Assembly (NCBI RefSeq): GCF_905163445.1
Contig: NC_053183.1
Location: forward strand, 14,322,001-14,386,000
Reading direction: 5' to 3'
DNA from: Pararge aegeria
Taxonomy: Eukaryota; Arthropoda; Insecta; Lepidoptera; Nymphalidae
Length of the DNA: 64,000 nucleotides
Position 1 is the stretch's first letter, and each line of letters starts with the position of its first letter. Made by a program: the position numbers and the translations under genes. The notes under the pieces were generated by a model. The model was given only the letters and a program-made list of their open reading frames with translations, had not been told where the DNA came from and searched no databases. This document shows, one piece after another, positions 58,592-64,000 of this stretch.

Positions 58592-60864
58592 CTGAAATAG
58601 ACAAAAATTTTTCATAAGTCAGTGGTTTATTTTTGTTTGTTTTGGTGTTATCTGGATTTGGTCCAAAAATAGGTCAACCTTCTCCGAACCAAAGATATTT
58701 TCACATTTATAGCAAATTAATTGGTTTATGTTTTTTTTACTATGAATATTATTACTAGCAACATTGTCATGCAAAAGATAATAGTAATTTACTTTATATC
58801 CAAATGTTTTTCTTAAAATGTAAAGTGTCATATTTTCAATAGACTAAGTAAGTGTATAGAAAAAATAACTTCTATTTTTACCCGCAATATGGCAAGATTT
58901 TTTGTATCTCATCAGGCTTTAAGTACTGTATGTTTCCTGCTTGCACTGTCTAATTTGATGAGAACCCAGCAACATGGAAACACAACCTTAGCATAGGAAT
59001 ACACTATAGACCCAAGTCTGTTCTAATAAGGAATGTAGGACTTTCAACACAATAACTACACTTTCTGAATAACTACACAGTTTGGATATTATGAACACAT
59101 TTTTATGATAAGCATTAAGTACCTTCATCTATATTTTCATTAGTCAAATTACTCGATACAAAGGTTGCTGAAACTGCTCCAGATGTTACATGAACGTTTT
59201 TCTCTCTCAATACTACAGCTAGTTTACGTATTTTATTCTCCAGCCAACTAAGAGTCTTCCCTTCATTATATTTATATGCTCTTATATCCGGTGGCCCCTG
59301 AAAATATCACTATATCATATTAATAAAAGTCAGTTGGCAGTCTTTTATAACCAATTTTAAAGTATATCTAAACTGTATGTTATATTAAGCATATCATTTT
59401 AAAAATGCAGAAAGAAACACTCCAAATTTACTCTACATCATCAACTCAACTACCACTTCAAAGGTTTACTAAACAATAGGTTGATTAAACATTAGATTAC
59501 AATGCTTCGAATTCATGTTTTGTTGAGTGGATTTGTAGGCCAAAGGCTAAAATGCATAATTTGACCCTTGTCAGTAGCTTTACCACAGAACACTGCAATA
59601 CTAAAACTATGAACACTTTAAATATTACCTTTAAATCTGCAATGGCATCTAAGTTTATGATGAAATCCAAGATTTTGTCAAAACCCTTTTCTGATAATAA
59701 GTCTTCCAAAGGAATAGCTCTGCTTGTACACTGTTCTCTCAGTCTTGGTAAAACTACAAAGAATGGATACAATCAGCTTCAACAACATTTAAATGAGTTT
59801 AAGAAAAATGGTCTATAGGTGCTTAAGATACACAAATCACATTTTTTCTTAGAGATAACACTTAACAATAAATAATTAACAAATATACCATTATAAGAAA
59901 TTGAAGCTTATAGCTGATTTAACCATATTATAAGAACAGTAATAATGTTACACAGTTAAATGACACAAGAGCAAGTTAGTCAGTTTATGTTATAATGAGT
60001 GTCTTACACAATTGCATTGATTTGTTTGGCAAACTCTGTGATATTTCTTATACTAGCTACAATCTGGAACTATGTTTATTAAATATTAAAAAGCCACAAA
60101 CAGACTGAAAGTTAAGTAAAGTCTATAATATTTTAATTCCTTTGTTATAGCTGAAATTTTGAAGAAGCTGTTTTATAAATTATTGTAAAATTAATATTTC
60201 ACACAAACCTAAAAACAATGGATTAATTGGTGTTACCATCATAATACTGCCATCAGACTTTACTGTATCATCTATAAACCATGATCTATATGGTTCACTG
60301 AAGGTTACAACTTCATATATCTTGAGATGAAGATTATCCAGAACATACTTTGCAGGATTGCCGTGCGCTGGATGTGGCAGTGAAATAATTTGAAAGTTAT
60401 CATTATTCAGTAGAGAATCTGTAAAATATTTAATGCATTAAACCCTGCCTTTACAGATTTAGGATTGTTATTGGTTACCTTGTACCTTGTTAATTTATTT
60501 CACTAGGTCACAGAGTGACCTAGTGAAATAAATTTCCTGAAGATGGACTACTGCAAGATCTTCTTTTACGGTGCCAAATAGGTTAAAGAACCCACAAGAC
60601 AATAGGTATGAAAGAACAAGTATTATAGTTATTGCCAAAAGTGTAGCAGCGAATATTATTAAAAGAATCATTAAAACCTACAATATTCAATGTGGAATTG
60701 CTACACTGATTTAATCTCGGGACATAGCACAACAATGCTTGGAACTATAAAACTTAATATTATTAACCGTTTACGAGTAGAATCCATGAGTTCTCAACGC
60801 GTTTTCGTAACAGTGAATCCTTTGTATCCGTAATTAACTGCTTCTTTTTTGATCGTGTACTCAT
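58266..60864 (-). CDS. RNASEH2B: Ribonuclease H2 subunit B, complete (5 coding exons)
   Basis: This is the B subunit of the nuclear RNase H2 trimer, which removes ribonucleotides and RNA from DNA. Subunit B is an accessory partner of A and C and tethers the enzyme to PCNA. Coding exons are 60864-60768, 60418-60209, 59753-59629, 59297-59123 and 58591-58266; phases agree, giving 933 nt and 310 residues against 312 in human. Diagnostic segments are WILLVN, FSEPYRSWFIDDTV, PINPLFLVLP, KYNEGKTLSWLENK and YLKYAHGMIADYI. The C-terminus TKTISSFFCKK has the I-x-x-F-F core of a PIP box, as in human SIDTFF. A basic KPLTAKEKARQKAASK stretch precedes it. It stands head-to-head with RFC4. Confidence 0.95.
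59123..59297 (-). CDS. RNASEH2B: RNASEH2B exon 4
   Basis: 175 nt, acceptor attttcag, donor GAAG|gtactt. It contains YKYNEGKTLSWLENKIRKLA, equivalent to human KYSKEKTLKWLEKKV. Confidence 0.94.
59629..59753 (-). CDS. RNASEH2B: RNASEH2B exon 3
   Basis: 125 nt, acceptor ctttgtag, donor TTAAAG|gtaata. It encodes LPRLREQCTSRAIPLEDLL and FDKILDFIINLDAIADLK, matching the PLDQ/LLK region that precedes the helical part. Confidence 0.92.
60209..60418 (-). CDS. RNASEH2B: RNASEH2B exon 2
   Basis: 210 nt, acceptor attttacag, donor TTAG|gtttgt. It contains ISLPHPAHGNPAKYVLD, FSEPYRSWFIDD and MVTPINPLFL, aligned with the human SWFINQSV...TPVDPLFLL region. Confidence 0.95.
60492..60534. repeat. Perfect 20-bp foldback, 3-nt loop, in RNASEH2B intron 1
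   Basis: Arms 60492-60511 and 60515-60534 are exact reverse complements around AGA. Confidence 0.92.
60768..60864 (-). CDS. RNASEH2B: RNASEH2B exon 1
   Basis: ATG at 60864, 97 nt, donor AACG|gttaat. It starts MSTRSKKKQL and ends WILLVN, the first beta strand of the B/C triple-barrel fold. Confidence 0.85.
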
Positions 60865-61539
60865 TTTCTAACAATAATATTTAATGAACTTACAATGTAT
60901 ACATTTAAAAAGTGATAAAATTAATATAAACAGTTGTAAAAAAAACACTCCAGCCTCCCTGTTCCCGCTTCTTTTATTGTTTTATGTTAATTGTCAAAGT
61001 CAAACGTCATTTTTTTTCTTTATTACTTCGTAGAGAAAATGCAAAGAGTATATTAATATACAGCCATGTCTTCAGTGTTTAAAAATCAAATGATCCTCAC
61101 AAAATTAAATCGGATAAATTTCTGACAAACAACAACTTCATCCAATCCCGAGTTCCTCTTTACTATTGGTGCCTCCACCCTCCGCAGCCTCTGCGAACAC
61201 CGAAGACTCACCCTCAGCATCTAGAGCACAGAACAATATTACTCCAAGGAGATCTAGAGTCCCGATGGACTACTGCACTCTATCTTCTTTTCTTTCACAA
61301 TGGGGAGAGGCTGGAAACCCATAAAAATTAAATGCATCAAATTGTTCCAAAATTAAACATCTATAAAACAAAAACTTCATGAGTCTAAAATAACTCGCCT
61401 CCTCGCCTCGCCCCCTCGCGTCTAACTAAAGTTCCCGCCCTTTTTCAGTCAAACGTATACTAAAATTTCTATAAAAAAAATTAGAAGGGGAGACGTTAAA
61501 AAAATAAATACAATACAATTTTAGTAATTTTTTTTGTAC

Positions 61540-61660
61540 GTTTAAATTATGGAGGGTAGAGGTAAGGAGAGTCATCTGTGTATATAAAAAAGTGTCGTCA
61601 AAATGTATTAAATTAGGATGGCGCCACATTTGCATCAGGGTAACTCTTAAAAGAAGCGCC
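61540..61660 (+). repeat. Dispersed repeat, left arm of inverted pair
   Basis: It contains TATGGAGGGTAGAGGTAAGG and AGAGTCATCT, then AAAAAGTGTCGTC and GGATGGCGCCA. The right arm holds the reverse complement at 61850-61985. Confidence 0.7.
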
Positions 61661-61849
61661 AAATATAAATATTGTTAGAGTAGGCTTGAAAAATAAACAA
61701 GGAAGTAAGGTTATATTTACCACAATATTTTGTACAACGTAAGTTGTTAAAATTCTCAATAATTAACTACTTTAGTCGATAATGACATTAAATTATTTAA
61801 CTCGGCATACTTCAATTTATCTACGATTGCTACATTCATACCATACCCT

Positions 61850-61985
61850 GTGCATCCACCAGCGCCATTGTGGAGGATTTTTGAACTGTTATTTAGCGCA
61901 TACACTGGACACTTTTTCAACTTTTCTCCCATATAAGATGACTCTCCTTACCTCTACCCTCCATAGTTTAAATGAAAAATTAAAG
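61850..61985 (-). repeat. Dispersed repeat, right arm of inverted pair
   Basis: AGATGACTCTCCTTACCTCT and ACCCTCCATA are the reverse complement of the left arm core; farther in, GGACACTTTTT and GCGCCATTG also correspond. Confidence 0.7.
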
Positions 61986-62400
61986 TATTGTACTGCCATA
62001 CTAGGTTTTTGTTTATTTTTTTTTTGGTTGGAAGTGGTCAACGGTATATATCTGAACAGCCAAGTTTTCAGAGTTTAATATTCATTTACAATTTTGAGAC
62101 AATATATTTGGTAAACTATCAATGTTTCGTCTAGCTTTTTTAGTTATTCATGTTTTCAGTCGTAGATAATTTAGCTTGGGACCGTAAAATTTAAAATATA
62201 AACCCTTCGTAAAAGTTAGAATCTCGAGCATGCTAAAAGGCAATTATTGGTCTATCAAGTGTCAAATGTCAAAATTTCAAACTTCAAAATCAAATTGAAA
62301 CATTTGACATTGAATTTGCCGGCAATTGAGTACATACAAGTTAAATTGATATACAATTTGTAAAGTACAATTTATATGATTGATAATCAATTTGAATAAA

Positions 62401-62507
62401 ATGCAAGCATTTCTGAAGACTGGGAAAATATCTAATGCTGATAAACCATCTTCGTCAGGTGTCAAACCTAGTAAGAAGAAACCACCCGCACCATGGGTTG
62501 AAAAATA
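62401..62507 (+). CDS. RFC4: RFC4 exon 1
   Basis: ATG at 62401, 107 nt, donor AAATA|gtaagt. It encodes MQAFLKTGKISNADK to VEKY; a Lys/Pro/Ser-rich linker leads into the AAA+ domain. Confidence 0.94.
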
Positions 62508-64000
62508 GTAAGTAAATAATGCTTTTCACCGGAATACCTCAGCTTGCTTGGTATTTTTCATAGTAACTGATGCCTTTGATGCAATTGTCAACTTGAATAT
62601 TTTTATCTGCTTAATTTTTAGTCGTCCTAAAACAATAGATGATATTGTTGATCAAGGAGAAGTGATTCAAGTACTCAGAGAGTGTTTGGCTGGAGGAGAT
62701 CTTCCACATTTGTTGTTCTATGGCCCGCCCGGTACCGGCAAGACGAGCGCGATACTAGCAGCGGCCAGGCAGCTGTTCGGGGATATCACTAGAGATCGCG
62801 TGTTGGAACTGAACGCCTCTGATGAACGTGGCATACAGGTTATCAGAGACAAAGTGAAGACATTCGCTCAGATGACTGTCAGCAGCATCAGACCTGAGTA
62901 AGCAGAAAGATACATTATTAATTTAATGTCAAATTATAAGGATTTCAAACAAGCCTAATAAGAAGCATTCAATAAACTAATTATATTTGCTATCACCATC
63001 TCACAATGCCACTTGAAAGAGAAAATCATACCAAAGGTTTTTGTAACATTAAACTTATTTACCCTATCTATAACATTATGTAAATATGTATAAGTTTGGT
63101 TTATAAAACCTAATTTACAATTCAAATCATATTGTAATGTTGTGAATTGTAAATTATTATTATTATTCTAACTATATATCATAGACAAAATAGCTTAACT
63201 GATGTGACTATGATTTCTTGTGCTTTGTGTCTGCTCTAAGGTGATACTGCAGTCACTATATCCTTAGGTAATGAATGTGCAGGTGTGTAACTATTGCTAA
63301 CAAAGTTCTTAGCAGTATTAGATGTTGCCTGCTGAAGCCAAGTATGGGACTTGGTTTAAAATAAAGTTTTTTTTGCCAAAATGTGTATTATCACTTGGGA
63401 TAGTGTTGACTGATGCATCTAAATCTATTGATATTTTTTTTTATATTGGCGGAATAAAAAACCTCAATCACAATCACAGACAATACATACAATATGTTTA
63501 AGACGCTATTTAAATTTAGTAAAAAAGTGTCTTAAAAAGAATAAGGTCTTTATGAGCAAACTAACTGCTATTTAGTATTAAAAAGACCTTGTTAAGAATT
63601 GACATCTTAAAATATTATACAACTATTGTACAAAATAAATAGTATTTCATTTAAATTTAAGTTTCTCTTAAATCTGTGGTTCGTAATTATCTGTTTTTAA
63701 TGCTAACTTACACTCTACCACTAACATCTTATGTCATTTTGTCGAAATAAACAGCTGAGGTCCAAATTGCAAAACATTTGTTGCGTTTTGCCAAAAAACT
63801 GCTTTTTTAATTTGGTCACTTTAATACTAAGCGTGCGATATGTGAACCAATATTACAGTCTGTTTTTGGACATTTGTATAGTTTCACAATGTTATTTCTT
63901 TCAGTGGCAGACCATGTCCTCCATACAAACTAGTCATACTTGATGAAGCTGATTCAATGACGAACGCAGCACAGGCAGCGTTACGTCGCACAATGGAAAG
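62401..64000 (+). CDS. RFC4: Replication factor C subunit 4, 5' part (runs off right edge)
   Basis: This is a subunit of the RFC clamp loader, an AAA+ ATPase complex that loads PCNA at primer ends. Exons are 62401-62507, 62622-62897 and 63905 to beyond 64000; all junctions are GT-AG with split codons TA|T, GA|T. About 160 residues are visible of roughly 350-360 expected. It starts MQAFLKTGK, the same N-terminus as RFC4 of other animals, followed by PWVEKYRPKTIDD. Walker A GPPGTGKT is at about 70-77, LELNASDERGIQVIRDKVK follows, and Walker B LVILDEAD is at about 137-144, then SMTNAAQAALRRTME. In Drosophila the numbering of RFC subunits differs, so the symbol follows vertebrate use. Confidence 0.96.
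62622..62897 (+). CDS. RFC4: RFC4 exon 2 (Walker A)
   Basis: 276 nt, acceptor taatttttag, donor CCTGA|gtaagc. It contains RPKTIDDIVDQ, LLFYGPPGTGKTSAILAAAR and ELNASDERGIQVIRD. Confidence 0.96.
62898..63904 (+). other. RFC4 intron 2
   Basis: 1007-bp AT-rich intron. A short LINE 3' UTR remnant (TATTTGCTATCACCATCTCAC, 62985-63006) is the only repeat that I recognise. Confidence 0.7.
63905..64000 (+). CDS. RFC4: RFC4 exon 3 (Walker B), cut by window end
   Basis: Acceptor ttctttcag at 63904. It encodes GRPCPPYKLVILDEADSMTN, then AAQAALRRTME, to the last base of the window. Confidence 0.96.

Larger units (their letters stand above)
60865..62400. promoter_or_regulatory. Head-to-head intergenic region, RNASEH2B and RFC4
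   Basis: Divergent promoters of two genome-maintenance genes. TGTCA/TGACA-type motif clusters occur about 130 bp upstream of the RNASEH2B ATG (60990-61010) and 90-145 bp upstream of the RFC4 ATG (62258-62311). Between them lies a pair of inverted repeats (61540-61660 and 61850-61985). The stretch 61100-61440 holds nothing recognisable. Confidence 0.5.

Noticed and set aside
1..64000. CRISPR arrays, operons, bacterial or viral gene blocks
   Set aside because: No regularly spaced repeats, no clustered co-directional intronless genes; all clear genes are spliced insect genes.

Overview
This 64 kb window is nuclear DNA from an insect, almost certainly a lepidopteran (moth or butterfly; genus not resolved). 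Evidence: AT-rich sequence, GT-AG introns with conserved insect protein families, very long repeat-filled introns, and dense tRNA-derived SINEs, CR1/Jockey-group LINE pieces and RTE-like repeat tails of the type common in Lepidoptera. There is no CRISPR, operon or other prokaryotic structure.

Genes. Three genes lie on the minus strand and one on the plus strand. (1) A heparan sulfate 6-O-sulfotransferase gene (Hs6st) is spread over at least 40 kb: probable first coding exon 49384-49572, PAPS-binding exon 31899-32135, next exon 9520-9617. The C-terminal exons lie beyond the left edge. Introns of about 17 and 22 kb carry most of the mobile DNA. (2) A complete YTHDF m6A-reader gene (52328-57469, five coding exons, 628 aa) has a normal YTH domain followed by an unusual Arg/Asp-repeat tail. 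(3) A complete RNASEH2B gene (58266-60864, five coding exons, 310 aa) ends in a PIP-box-like motif. (4) The 5' part of RFC4 (62401 onward, plus strand) carries Walker A and B; the gene runs off the right edge. RNASEH2B and RFC4 are head-to-head about 1.5 kb apart; both families work with PCNA in genome replication and maintenance.

Layout. 1-9519: downstream intron of Hs6st with scattered SINE and RTE-like remnants. 9618-31898: second intron, with an almost full-length but broken LINE (11.4-15.2 kb), a nested truncated copy of the same family (25.8-26.4 kb), SINE clusters, hairpins, and a possible unidentified plus-strand exon (18812-18955). 32136-49383: first intron, with more SINEs, a local three-copy repeat (35.3-37.2 kb), a pair of protein-like repeats (38.0 and 38.8 kb) and LINE scraps. 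49.6-64 kb: the compact gene-rich part.

The least explained signals are the candidate 144-bp cassette exon enclosed by 40-bp inverted repeats, a 66-bp exact duplication carrying a hairpin, several perfect foldbacks with very short loops, and the Arg/Asp tail of YTHDF. No clearly new multi-gene system is visible. All boundaries were read by eye; no database search was possible.
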